A stretch of 64,000 bases of DNA from Lycocorax pyrrhopterus obiensis (lineage: Eukaryota; Chordata; Aves; Passeriformes; Paradisaeidae). The translations under genes were made by a program, and so were the position numbers. Below, piece after piece: positions 1 to 11,519 of this stretch. Positions within the stretch are counted from its first letter, which is position 1. Each line of letters starts with the position of its first letter. A model generated the notes under the pieces. That model made no database searches, was not told the DNA's origin, and saw only the letters and a list, made by a program, of their open reading frames with translations. The stretch spans positions 20,178,501 to 20,242,500 of the forward strand of contig JACSVZ010000010.1 in the NCBI GenBank assembly GCA_014706295.1, given 5' to 3'.

Positions 1-1929
1 TGGAATGAATGTCCTCTGTACCAACTGCTGTCACCTTCCCCCTACAGCGAGCCCAGCATGTGGGGTGACAGTGTGGGAGCACAGTGACCACGCTGCTTGG
101 AGGTGATGAGCGAGATGGGGAGAACTGGGCGGAACTGGGAGGATGGGGTCTGCCTTGGCACTTGCCAGGAAGCCATGCTGCAGTGACACGGGATACCTAA
201 TGGATGGCTGTCATGGATATGTGCATGGGAACAAGCCCTCACTGCTGTTGCATCCCTGGGGGCAGAGCAGGAAGACATGGGACACCTCCAGAAGAAGTGT
301 CCTCCTTGGCCAACAGGCTGCTCCAAGTCGATCCCCAGCAGCATCCCTGCCAGACCACACCATGGCCACTGTGGTGACTGGGTGGCTGTTTGTTGGAATG
401 CTCAGCTGGCTCCCAGCCCTCCTTCAGATGCCCATTCATTTGAAATATTCATCAGTGCTCCATGGGAGACACTGAATTGCTCTAAACCTCTCTGAATATT
501 TCATCCCCCACCCTGCACATGGTTCTGCTGGGGCTGGTGATGTCCTGGCCTCAGTTCCATCTGAGACAAGCTCCGAAAAAAGTCAGGTTAGTGTCCCACA
601 AGCCTGCCTGTTAAGTGGGGCCATGACACAGGCCTGCCCCACCGTGTAGCTCCTTGTCCTCCTTGTCACTGTCTTCATGACACCTCCCAAACGCAATGTT
701 TTTCACTCATGCTGATCCCACAAGCCACTGCTGGTGTTCAAGGATCTGGCAGGTGGATCCAATGGGTACGCTGGGAGCAGACATCACAGCTCCTTGAGGT
801 GCAGAGATCAGAGAGGTTCAGGGATGGGCAAGGTTGCCAGGGTTAGGGATTAGCAGATGATGCATGTGCTAACAGTGGGTGCAGAACTTTGGGGTGCAGG
901 AGGGGCAGGAGGAACAGGAATTACGTGGGATACAGGCATTAGCGGCGATGCAGGGAAAGGCCTAGCAAAGGGTGCCAGGCTTGGCACAACAGTTCAGCCT
1001 TTCAGCAGTCGACCCTTGCTGCTGAGTGTGTTGAGGCATCCGAGTTACTCATTATTCTGATTAATTCGTCAGCAGTTTTGACCAAATAAGTCAAGAAAGT
1101 GGAAAAATATCTGAAGACCTTCTTGCCCCTTGCTGTCCTGCCTGGGGTGGGGCTGGGAGCTCTCTCTGTGGTGCCAAGGCCAGTTGCTGGCCCCTCAGCT
1201 GGTTTTACTGGTCTTGGGGATGGAGGGAAACTGAGGTTACCCACCCTGGGGACACAGTGAAACATGTCTGGCGCCATCCCACTGCCTCACCCTACTCCTT
1301 GGGGGGCTCTTTCTCCACGCCCCTGCTCTAGGAGTTAAAACCTTCCCTCCAGCCTGGTGTTGCTCATGGAAAGTTTATATATAGCCTTTTGTTTTTGCCA
1401 GCGTCCCCCTTGAGTTTAAATAGCTTTTCCCCGTCCCTGGTGTTGACCCCGGATGTATTTATAGAGAGCAATCAGATCTGTGCTCAGCACCAAGCAGACC
1501 AAGCTCATGTCAGTCCCCCGAGGGAGGCCCTTCCAGCAGCATGGCCTCACACTGAGCCATGCCCTGAGGAGGAGACTTCGAGAGCTGGCAGGAGCTGCCC
1601 AGAGGGTTCAGAGCTGGGGCTGTGCCAGGCCGTGCGTGGCTTCCTTTGGGATGACTGTGCCAATTCTGGCTGTGGAGCAGCTTTTTGAATTGCCATCGCT
1701 AGGGTTCAGAGTGTTGTGAGACCAGTGCCGTTTCTCCTCTGAGACTGTTTCACGTTGTGGAGGTGAACCATGTCCCTGGTGCCATAGGCCACACAAAGTC
1801 AGGGCTGCGAGGATGGTTTAACTCCCCAGGGTTAAATGCGAGGCTTCTGCCACCTCTCCTGCAGCCAGCCAGCTCCCCTCGCGGGTGCCAGCTCCGCTCC
1901 CATCCCGGAGGTCCGTGCTGCTGGGCGGC

Positions 1930-2290
1930 CTCCCCTCCAACTTCAGCTCTTGACTATTTAAGGCAAATCTCCTCGCTGGACTTTTAAACAAAACCCGGGC
2001 TCCTCTCGCTCTCCTCGTTTTAAATAACTCGCCTGGCGTAAACAGAATGAGGCATAACACTATAAATCAGGCATTCCCGGGATCTGCCTGGCAGGCTGCA
2101 TGCAGGGGCTCACCAGGCCCCTGAGCTTCCCCGAGAGCTCTCTTCGGGGCCTGGGGGGAGCGATAAGAGGGCAAGAGGGGCTCTGGTGGGGCAGGCGTTC
2201 CCAAGGAGACTAATGCGATTACAGGCTGCCAGCCTTTGGGGTAAAATAATTACGGTTGCAAAAGAGTTTCCATCACAGCCCCTTGCTTGT
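1930..2290. promoter_or_regulatory. Candidate distal enhancer (homeodomain/GATA/CArG-like motifs)
   Basis: Seen: a CArG-like CTATTTAAGG (1954-1963), a GATAAG (2161-2166), a palindromic TAATGCGATTA (2211-2221) and a TAATTA (2247-2252) within about 300 bases of non-repetitive DNA. TAAT-N3-ATTA is the known dimer site of paired-type homeodomains. CArG boxes bind SRF, which fits a gene used in smooth and cardiac muscle. Enhancer function and RBPMS2 as the target are inference from motif density and position, about 9 kb upstream of its promoter. Confidence 0.25.
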
Positions 2291-4099
2291 CGTTCCCCAC
2301 CGAGGCTGGAATTTTCCAAGCTGTATTCCTTGCATGAAAATGAATTTTTCCAGGGAAGTTTGCACTGGTGATGGTCAGTGATACAACGGGTGTTTCATAG
2401 GGATTTGGGGGGAAATGCCTAGACTGCAGGTGAGAGTCCAGCATGTTCCTTGCAGGAACATGGGCACTTTGCACCACAGCTTGTCCCATCAGCCGAAGGG
2501 ATCAGCTCTGGAAAATCGGCCCTTGTGCCATCGGTCCTCGGTGTTTACGCACTGTGGTCGAAGCAGGACAGAAATAATTACAGCTCATCTCAGGGACCAG
2601 TGCTTCCCATGATAAAACTCTTTGTTTTCCCTGGTTTTAGGGCTTTGCCAAACTTTCATCATGAGCTGAATCTTTCAGGCTGGGTGTCCAACATACACCA
2701 AGTCATCTAAACAACCCAGTTTAAACAAGTCTGGTCTTGCTGGGATTGAAAACTGGGAAGATGTACTGTGTTGGTTTGCTGCCAGGGCTGGAAACTCCAA
2801 GGGGTGAGACTTGGGGTGCCCTGAGGATGGAAATGGGCCACTAACTGTGCCCATTGGGAACTCTGGGCTGTGCCCAAGCTGAGGAGTCTGTGAAAACCCC
2901 GCAGGTGGTGCAGGATCCTTGGCTGTGGTGCATCCCCCATGTGGGAACAGCACTGGGAAGGGTGTTACTGTGGCACATTGGCTTTCATTGTACCCCCAGC
3001 TCCAGGAGGGCAGGAGGGACAGTGGAGCCGTGCTGGCATCCTTGGCCTGCCCCAGCGCTGCCCTCCACCTTCCCTTCTCTGCCCAAAGACAAGCAGGATG
3101 GATGGAGCAGCCTCTTGCAAGGCAATGCTTCATTTACCTCTCATCGTCCCCTGACTTGCTAATCCCTCTCGTTATTCACATGACTGAGGAGCAGCCTTCA
3201 GAGTTCTGGCAGCAGCTTTTACACAGCAGGATGCACCCTTGGATGGGCGGTGTCAACTCCAGGAGAAGAGCATGGGTCCTGCTTGGCCAGAGGAGATGGG
3301 AGGCTGCAGTCAGCAGAAGTCTCCTCTGTGCCACATCCATGCTGGGATCTCTCCCATGCTGGGCACTATCACACAGGGTGTCTAACAATGAAGGTGTCCC
3401 AGGCTGTCCTCCGCAGTGCTCAGCACCTGGAGAACAGCAGGGAGGAGGAAGGAAGCTGCAAGGAGACTTCTTCCCTACCCTTGAGGGCACCCATGGACAC
3501 ATACCTCGGGGTGGATGTGCAGAGGGCTGCCTGAGGGGAACCCATGGGAGCTGGGAGTGTCCTGGGGAAGGACACGATAAATGAGCTGATAAAGGGCTTT
3601 TCCAAGCTTGCAGCTGCCACAGAGAAAGTGCCACATCCAGGCTGGAGCGATGCTCATCCCACACATCCCCTCTTGCTCTCTGGCATGCTCCAGGAGGCTT
3701 TGGGACTCGCGGTGCATCCCGGGCCGGCGGTGGCGGCAGGGGAGCTAAGCCGTGCCGCGTGTGGCGGGATCGCTCGCTTGGGTTTTTGACAATCTGTTTT
3801 CCAAGTCAGAAGGTCATGTGTATGTTGGTCGTGCTGCCAAGGATTCCTCCACAACAAGTCCTTTTGTTTTGTTTGACAAGGTCTCCAGTGTGCAGAGGGG
3901 CTGGACATTAATAACCTTGGTGAAAGTGGGACGCCTTTCTCTCTGGGAGTTCGGGTTGGTGCGTTCTGCTGTGACCAGGGGATGTATCCCATGGCACGGC
4001 TCAAAGCTGCCCACCTCCTCCCTTACAGAGGTGGCCCTCTGGCTGTCCAGATACTTAATGGCAAACTTTGGGAGCATTTCTCCCCTCCATATGATCCGT

Positions 4100-4361
4100 A
4101 ATGTCTGTGCAGTAATCACGCAAGGGCATGGCTCTGCACACAAGATAGAAAAGTGCAAGCGTTTATTGCGCAGTGAATATTCCCTAAATACCAGCACCCA
4201 ACAGGATATCACATCATAGAAACAGGAAAGATGTTCACCTCAGTGTCCCCCAATCACCTGGGGTAGTGCACAGACATTGCCTATTATGGTAACAGGTAAA
4301 CAATACCCTATAAGGTCACAAACTACAATTATCACATCTCATAGGCCCAGCACTGTCCACA
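4100..4361 (-). mobile_element. Possible solo LTR fragment
   Basis: Read on the minus strand, this stretch begins TGTGGACAG (at 4361). It carries TGCGCAATAAACGC, a poly(A) signal (AATAAA in reverse at about 4161-4166), followed by a GT-rich stretch, and ends ...GCACAGACA at 4102. The TGT...ACA ends plus one poly(A) signal about 60 bases from the 3' end are the usual LTR layout. No matching second LTR, tRNA primer site or retroviral reading frame was recognised. Boundaries are approximate, and this could instead be ordinary unique sequence. Confidence 0.3.
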
Positions 4362-5499
4362 AACCCACAATCCTCTCTCAGCCCATCCCCGGTGACCTGG
4401 ATACACTCCGAGGATCACCTCTGGGTCCAGGAAAGAGGCTCTCCAGCCTTCTGGGCCTATCTCTCTTCCAGCACATAGTGCACCCCAACAGTCTGTTAAT
4501 TAGGGATGAAGATGATGTAGCAGAGGATGAGGCCTGCAGAGCCCTGTTGATGGTCAGAGGTGGCTCTGGAGAGCAGGATGGGACATGGTCCTCTACTTGG
4601 TAGCACCTGGCTGAGGGATCCAAAGCTGGATCTGCTGACACCCTGAGGGGCCTGGGCCAGATCCTTGGGGTAAGACCACACATGAGGGCTCAGGACACCA
4701 ATAACACTAATTGTCTCTTAGTACTCTGGGTCAAGCCACATCACGTCCCTGCTGCTCCACATCCCTGTTGGCACTGAAACCGATGTTCTCACTGAGCACC
4801 CGGTCAAAACCTCACTCAAACAACTGCAGAGCAGGGAAGGGGCAGGATCTGGCCTGGCAGGACTTGCCAGAGGTGCTATGCCTCCTCCTTGCTGCTGGGA
4901 CAGGTCTGGAGACCCACTGGTGCCACTTTGTTAATGCTGAGTGCCAGGCGCCGGAGCAGAGCTGTACCTGCTGATGGCGCTGGTGATAGCGGGGCTGGGG
5001 AGCCTTGAGCCTGTCCCTCTGCCAGCGGGGCAGCTCCTGACATGGATCCAGTGAGGAGGGACAGATTCAACTGCAGAAATCCCTCCATTACAGCTGGCAT
5101 GGGACCACAACAAGCTGGGCAGCTCCCAGCTCCTCTGTGGATGAGGCAATGGAATGATCCTGTCGTTGGTGAGGTCCAGCTGCACTATGAGAATTTTAGC
5201 CCACAAGAGCACCATGGTGGTGGCTTCAGCTGCTCTCATGGCTGAACGATGGTGGAAGGAGCTGCAGGAGATGGACACAGAGGGAGAGCCCTGATGCTCC
5301 AACATGTCCGCCAGGTCTGGGCACATCTTCTGGACCTGGAGCTGAGACAGCCTGCACCCCACACTTCAAAAAGTCCTCATTAATGATCAGCCATGGATGC
5401 CCCTTGGGCAGCAGTTTAGGAGTGCTAGAGCCAGGTGTGTGGCCATCCCATGCACAGGGCTGAGCTGGCTTTGGGGCCTTTAGTTAGCACGTTCTCTAT

Positions 5500-6010
5500 A
5501 AAGGATTCCCCCTGGTTCATCCCCTCATATTTAATATGCCTGGCAGTGCAAATGACACATTAATTATAAAACCAAAGAGATAACAGTGCACTGTTTCAGT
5601 GCTGCACAAGCAAGGAGGACCATTGCCTTCTTCCTTCTCTGTATTTCATCTTCTAGGCAAAAAAAGTATGAGTTTTGGGGCAGACTAAAGTCCTGTCTTC
5701 ATTTCCTAGGCGACTAAGTGACAAATCCTGCCATGCAGCCATGCTTTTTCCACCAGATCACCGGCAATGCTGCATCTGCAACCCATCAGAGAAAGCGTTT
5801 GGGTTTATTGTTCCCGCTCCTGGCTCCAAGCAGGCTTTTCTGTTTGGCGCTATCTTTTTATTCAAATCGTGTAAACACAAGCTCTCCTCACCCGTTTTTG
5901 GTCGGAAGCCCACTTGGTGGGTTCACGTCATGGGGCACCGCAGCGTCCGCAGAGCTCGGCTTGTGCGGCGCTGCCAGGAGCTGCTCCGAAATGCCCATAA
6001 AAGCAGCTTT
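5500..6010. promoter_or_regulatory. Candidate regulatory stretch (forkhead, homeodomain, GATA motifs)
   Basis: Non-repeat DNA with TTAATTA (5560-5566), AGATAA (5578-5583), a consensus forkhead site TGTAAACA (5870-5877), and a modestly CpG-bearing end (about 5930-6000). The motifs are seen directly. A role as an RBPMS2 enhancer is inference, and short motifs are common by chance. Confidence 0.22.
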
Positions 6011-6764
6011 GCAGCGATCTGATGCGTCTGAGCAAACATTTGCACACACCTCCGAGCCCTTGTCTCTCTCAGTTAGCTTCAGCTTGTCCTCCTGGGGGAA
6101 GGTGGAGCTGGAGGAGACGAGCGGTGACGTACGGAAAGGAATTAAAGTTTGAAAGTGCTCACTGCTGTTCTCAAAGCAGCTACTCCAGGCATGTGATGCT
6201 GGATGAGCCCTGCAATTCCATGGCTGCTTGTCTCTGCCCTGCACCCACTGGGCCACTCAAAGTCCTGCACAGCTCCCAGGATGGGGCTAACTGCATCCTG
6301 TGGTTCAGTACTCAAATATCAGGGGTCTCTGGTACTAATTTTCCTGCCACACCTTTTATCCTCTGCCCTTTGTGGTGCTTAGGGCTGTTGTAGCCACATG
6401 GCGTTTGGTCCAATGGAAGGACCAAATCCATGGAAGGGGTTGGGAGCTCCTCTTCAGCTTGGCCTTGAAAAAGTGCCATCTCTGCTGTTTTGAGACAGAT
6501 AGAACAAAAGAGGCTGCAGGGTGGGAGGAGTGGCTGGGTAGGCTCTGTGTCAGGCAGAGATGCAGACTGGGAGAGGGGGAAGCACAGAAGGTGCTGGTGA
6601 GGGGTCAGCAAAGAACTGGGCTGGGTTAGTCTGGCCAAAAGAGGTTGAACAGGGGTCTACTTGCAGCGTACACCTCCCTAGGGGGGTAGTTACGAAGATG
6701 GTGGAGTTACACTTTCCTTGATAACGGCAGCAGATGATGTTACGTGGGGCAGCAGCCACACATG

Positions 6765-6965
6765 GTGTCGAGGGTCAGGATGGGTGTTAGGGAAGACTTC
6801 TTCCCTGCTGGATGGTGCAGCCTTGGGATGGACACCTGGAGAGGTGGGGTTGGTCCATCCTTAGGGATTTTCAAGGCAGGACCAACCTCACCCAGTGCTA
6901 GTGACAGTCCTGCCGGATGTTGGATGGGAGAGTTCTGAGGTCCCTTTCCACCTTTGCTATAACAA
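6765..6965 (+). mobile_element. Diverged CR1 LINE 3' fragment
   Basis: The order of phrases matches the CR1 3' end: a 'gggaagacttcttccc' block, 'gggattttcaaggc', then 'gaggtccctttccacc'. The terminal ATTCTATG repeats are not recognisable. It is an old, 5'-truncated copy with no coding capacity. Confidence 0.5.
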
Positions 6966-9321
6966 GTCTCCAGATGTTTGGATGCTGATCCATACCAAAA
7001 GCAGCCCCAAAGCCTTCACCTGCCTGTGGCCAGAAAGTTCTCTGAGAACTCATCTGAGGCCCTGTAAAGAGTCTTTGGTGACACCAGCACTCAGCTTGCG
7101 TGTGCCCGTCACTGGTCTGAGCAGTGACAGGGTGTTGTCTGGTCTCACTGCTTGCTTGAAATCAGGGTTCCTCCATGTCCCATGGTTGGTGGCCCCTTTC
7201 TAGCCAGCATAGCAAATCCCAGTCCAGAATAATTAACCAGAAAGACTAAGAGCATGAGTCAAGAGCTGAATGGGCGGAGGATGGAGGAGAGCAGCAGAGC
7301 AGTCTGGGGAGATGTGGGACCTCCTGGACAAGGACAGAAGGAGGAGGAGAAATTGGTGCCAGTGGCAAGCAGAGGAAATCCTCCCTTCACCATACCTCAG
7401 AAATGTTGGAAGTGGCATGGGAGCATCCTCTCTGCCCTGGGACAAGTGCCAAGGCTCAGTTGTTGTCCCAGATAAGCACTGAGAAACAGCAAAAACAATC
7501 CAGCCAGTGTGGCACTGCCTGTGATGGGCTCGGCAGGAACAGGGGCCTAAAGTACCCCCTGTGACAACCACCATGATGCCCAAAATAACATTCATCGCCT
7601 CTCTACAGGTGGGTGAAGGAGGTCTGGGATCCCAGAATGAGTGGGCAGGATGCAGGAGCCCAGCTGGAGAGAGACATACCTCATTACCACCTTAACCAGC
7701 GTCCTGAGCTGGTCACCTGCTTGTTCAAGAGTGAGAAGGAGCCCTTGGATAGTGCAAAGCTGTGTGAAAACACAAGATTGTCCACAGCTGGCTGTCATTT
7801 CAAGTCCCACCTTGATGTCTCAGCTGATTCCAACCTGTTTCTATCTCAAGTACTTTGTTAACCCGCTTTCTAAGACCTGCTTGTTGGCTGTGAACACCTC
7901 ACAGCTTTTACTCCTTTTCCCTGGTGAGGCTCTGCAGTTCCCATCGTTTGCAGGCAGGACAGCATGGTTGGAGCTGCTTGTTGGGGACATGGTCACAGGG
8001 TTCAGTGTCAGCTTGTCCACCCTGATGAGGACTTTATGTGGGAGAGGTAAGAGGATGCTGAATGGGTCACAGCATCACCTCTGCTCTTCTAACTGTCACA
8101 CCTTGGTGGACATGGTATGGCAAGGACAAGGCTCTGGTGCAGCCCTTGGCCAGACTGCAGAGCCAGATGTTGTTGAGTGGAAGATTCTTTAGGAGGAAAA
8201 GTGTTGGTGTAAAAATACACCACTGCAAGACGTGGGTAAGCAAGGTCCAAACTGAAGTGTCGCCTGGTCCTGCAGTGGTTCAGCTGGTGTGGCCTTGGAT
8301 CGCACGCTTAAAGCTGAGCATCTCCACGTGGAAGTGGAATCCTCAGCCAAAATCTCTGCAGAGACATCACCATTTTCTGGTGGACTGGCTCACCTGCACA
8401 AGCTGATAGCAGTGACAGCTTCATTTGGATGGACCTTCTGTCCATCCCTTTAAGTTCCTGGGGGGAGAAAACATCTCCTCTATGCGCAGCTGGTTGGACG
8501 ATCAAGGGCTCCATGTGTTGAAGCACATGCTGCAGTGCTTTGGGAGGGGAGAGGCTGCCTGGGTGTGATGTTTATGAAGATATCAAAGGGATTATGAGCC
8601 ACAAGATACTGGGACATAGGGATGCTGCCACCACATACAGCTCTGAGGGGTGGGTGTGCAAGGACGATACTTATCTCCAGCCCAATGCCATGGATTTGTC
8701 TACAAAATAAACCACAGGTTGTGGCCATCAGTGTGGCAGTGACGTGGTGGACCCACTGTTATTGCCCCAGAGTGATGGATACAGAAACTCTTCTGCTTGT
8801 GGCCAGGGTTTTCCTGCTCTGGAAGAGGCAGAACGTCTCCTCTGCATGTGTGTGCAGCATGGCTTCCTTGGGGGCCTGATGAAAACCTGCTGCTGCTCCT
8901 GACTTCCACCCTTTTGTGCCCTCCTCCACTTGCCTCAGGCTCCGCACTCAAAGTCTGTAGAAAGTGAAACACCAAACCTAAGCACAGAGAAAGCGCTGTG
9001 AGCTTATGCTGGTTTTTGCTCCACTGGCACAGGAAGCAAATATTCTTGGTCTTTGTCAGGATGGGCTTGCTTTGAGTCTTTGAGGAATGGCAGGCAACAC
9101 TATTCCTGGGAGTTATTCCTGCACAGCCTTATGGGGCTGTCACCCAGCCTTGGGGACAAAGTTTTGGTGAAGGGCAGCATCCCTGAAGACCAGAGAAAGT
9201 CCTTGCACTGATCTGGATCTGTCTGTGCCAAACTCCATGGGTGGATTGGGGAGACTCTTGCTGTGATGCTCAGAGCTGGTGTGTGAAAAGTCTCTCCAAA
9301 ACTATTCTGTAGGATAGCATT

Positions 9322-9339
9322 TTAAATAAATAAATAAAT
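9322..9339. repeat. (TAAA)n microsatellite
   Basis: About four uninterrupted TAAA units, followed by a T-rich run. Simple repeat with no other content. Confidence 0.85.
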
Positions 9340-10380
9340 TGGGGTTTTTTAGTCAAAAAGTGGGAGTTTTCTCCCCTCATGCAGGACCTGGCAGGGATCA
9401 GGCTCTCTGGCTTAGCAGCTCATTAGAAAGCCTTGGAAAAAGAAGTGGTCGCTTTGCCGCTGTCTGTGTGAGGACTCTGTACACAGACCCTCTGTGCCGC
9501 ATGCAAACAGCTGCTGCTGCTGCTAAAAGCCATAACCTAGAAAGCAGGGAAGCATAAGGCCAGTGCTCCCAGGAGGATGTTTCATTCCCTTCAGCACACC
9601 TCCTGTGATGGAATTACTTGGCCCCACGTGCACTTGGCTGTGGGCACCACCTCGGTGATGGTTTCCTGTATTGCCTCTTGGAGTGCCGTGGGTTGTGCGG
9701 GACGATGCTTGTGCAGGGGGATGGCTGAGTTTAGGGTTACGTTTTCACAGGGAGCCTCTGTGTATCCAGGTGGCAAATGGAGTCAGAGGCTGGGGCTTGA
9801 ACAGGGCAGTGGACCCAGGTGTGGTGGGAAATCAGCTGTGGTTACCTCGAGCCAGGCTCACACCTCTTCACAACATGCACATGAGCAAAACCCGAGCTCC
9901 TGCTGGAACGAAACGGTCACTCAGAGTGAGGTGTGGACTCAGTTTGACTCTGAAGTGACATTCAGTGCCATAGGGACAGCACAGGTGTCTCCAGCCAGGG
10001 CCAATGGAGGACAGGGAACACACATGGCTTTTGAAGTCTGGGGTGGGGGGGGGTGGGCTGTGGGACCTCCAGGGCAGGGCAGGGCTGATGTTTCCCCTTT
10101 CACCTGGCCTCGGTGCTGGGGAAGAAGCACAGACTGGGCACAAGAAACGCTGGTTAAAATAACGGGGCTCAGATCCCTGGACATCTCCCACTTGTCAGGT
10201 TGACCCAAGCTCTTGGGGTTTTACACCTTTGCCTTGCAGAGGAACCAAGCTGTGGGATGCAGTGTGCAGGAATAGGCTACGTATTCCATATTTGGCTCAT
10301 GTTATCCAACTGCAGGCTGTGCTTTAGGATGTGGCCAGTTGGGCACCCTTGTGGGCAGGGAGAAAGGAAAGGAGATGGAT

Positions 10381-10583
10381 AATGAGGGTGGTGAGGCCCT
10401 AGTTCAACTTGCCCAGAAAAGTTGTGGCTGCCCCATTTCTGGAAATGTCCAAGGCCAGGTTGGATGGGGCTTGTAGAAACCTGGTCTAATGGAAGGTGTC
10501 CCTGCCCATGGCAGGGGAGTTGAACGAGATGAAATTTAAGGTACCTTCCCACCCAAACCACTATGGGATTCCATGATTCTATG
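10381..10583 (+). mobile_element. CR1 LINE 3' end
   Basis: A clear CR1 3' terminal segment: 'ggtggtgaggccct', 'gctgccccatttctgg', 'ggaaggtgtccctgcccatgg', then ATTCCATGATTCTATG at the 3' end. It is 5'-truncated to about 200 bases, as most avian CR1 copies are. It lies about 250 bases upstream of the RBPMS2 CpG island. Confidence 0.92.
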
Positions 10584-11257
10584 CCTCGACCCTGCTCCTC
10601 CTCCCAGGCCCAAGAACAGGGCTTTGCACGGGGCGCAGATCGATGTCCGTGAGGATGGATGTGGGGCTCTCCTGGCAGGAGGAACCAGGCTGTTGTCCCC
10701 AGAGGACCGGGAATGCTGTCGGGGCAGATTTGGGGCTGCTCCCCTGAGGCTCAGGGCCGCTGTCTCGGATTTATAGGATTCTCGTCCTGAGCTCTCAGGG
10801 CTGCTGTTCTTGGGGCTTGGGGCTCTCATCGGGGGTCACAAAGGTGCCGTCCTGGGGCTCTCGGACCCCCGCGGGGCTGAGCCACGTCTCCCCGCCCCGG
10901 GGATGCGCGGAGGGAACGGCCCGGCCCCACCGCGGGCTCAGAGCCTGGCGGGCCCTTTAAGAAAGTCGAAACCCGAAAGTTCATCAAAGTTGACAAAGTT
11001 TTTCGTGGAAAAGAGGGGAAAAAAATAATTAAAATAACTCGAGCCCAACAACAAAAAAAACCTCCCCGCGGTCCCGGGGGGCCGTGCCGGGCCGGGATTG
11101 GCGGCGGCTGCGGCCGGGGGCGGCCCCGGGCGGGGCAGGCGGGCGGGTCCCGGCCCCGCTGCTCGGTGCGCGGCGGCGGCACCGGGAGCGGCGGCGGGGG
11201 CTGGGGCGCGTCGGCCCCGCAGCTGCGGCTCGTTGCGCTCCGCTCGGCCCCGCTCCG

Positions 11258-11285
11258 CCCGGCCCGGCCCGGCCCGGCCCGGCCC
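11258..11285. repeat. (CCCGG)n pentanucleotide repeat in RBPMS2 promoter/5' UTR
   Basis: Five to six perfect CCCGG units about 175 bases before the RBPMS2 start codon. Depending on the transcription start, it lies in the core promoter or in the 5' UTR, where it would fold strongly. Confidence 0.85.
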
Positions 11286-11314
11286 TTAACAGCGGCGCCG
11301 TCCCGGGACGCCGC

Positions 11315-11320
11315 ATGTGA
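11315..11320 (+). promoter_or_regulatory. RBPMS2: Start-stop upstream element (ATG TGA)
   Basis: The only ATG between about 11.1 kb and the RBPMS2 start codon is followed at once by TGA, forming a one-codon upstream frame 140 bases before the main ATG. Start-stop elements are known to stall ribosomes and lower downstream translation. Whether this one is transcribed depends on an unmapped start site. Confidence 0.35.
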
Positions 11321-11459
11321 GCCGAGAGGGCAGCGCCGCACCGCCCCACACCGCCCCGCACCGCCCCCGCGCACCGGCACCACACCGGCCCCGGCACCCC
11401 GGCTCGGCCCCGCGGAGCTCCGGAGCAGCCGGCACCACCCCCCGCCCCGGCACCCCACC

Positions 11460-11519
11460 ATGAGCAACCTCAACAAGGACACCGAGCACACCAACGGCGG
11501 CGGCACCGTCGAGGAGGAG
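11460..11519 (+). CDS. RBPMS2: RBPMS2 coding exon 1
   Basis: Encodes residues 1-20, beginning [10 protein letters not shown] and ending VEEE. The ATG has A at -3 (CCACCATGA), a good start context, and it is the first in-frame ATG after the promoter. The donor is gag|GTGGGC, phase 0. The segment between MSNL and EEE is short and holds three Gly; the human equivalent is a longer Gly/Ser stretch. Confidence 0.93.

Larger units (their letters stand above)
1..10380. other. Non-coding region upstream of RBPMS2
   Basis: I see no exon of a recognisable gene here. Open frames are short (mostly under 130 codons), occur in both strands at once and resemble no protein I know. The stretch holds a possible LTR near 4.1-4.4 kb, a decayed CR1 3' end near 6.8 kb, a short TAAA repeat near 9.3 kb, and the motif-rich patches near 2 kb and 5.5-6 kb listed separately. 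The rest is unremarkable single-copy DNA. A 5' end of a neighbouring gene outside the window cannot be excluded. Confidence 0.7.

Noticed and set aside
4362..5370. Possible retroviral internal region beside the 4.1-4.4 kb LTR candidate
   Set aside because: The minus-strand frame of 143 codons resembles no retroviral protein family I know, and no primer-binding site or clear polypurine tract was found.
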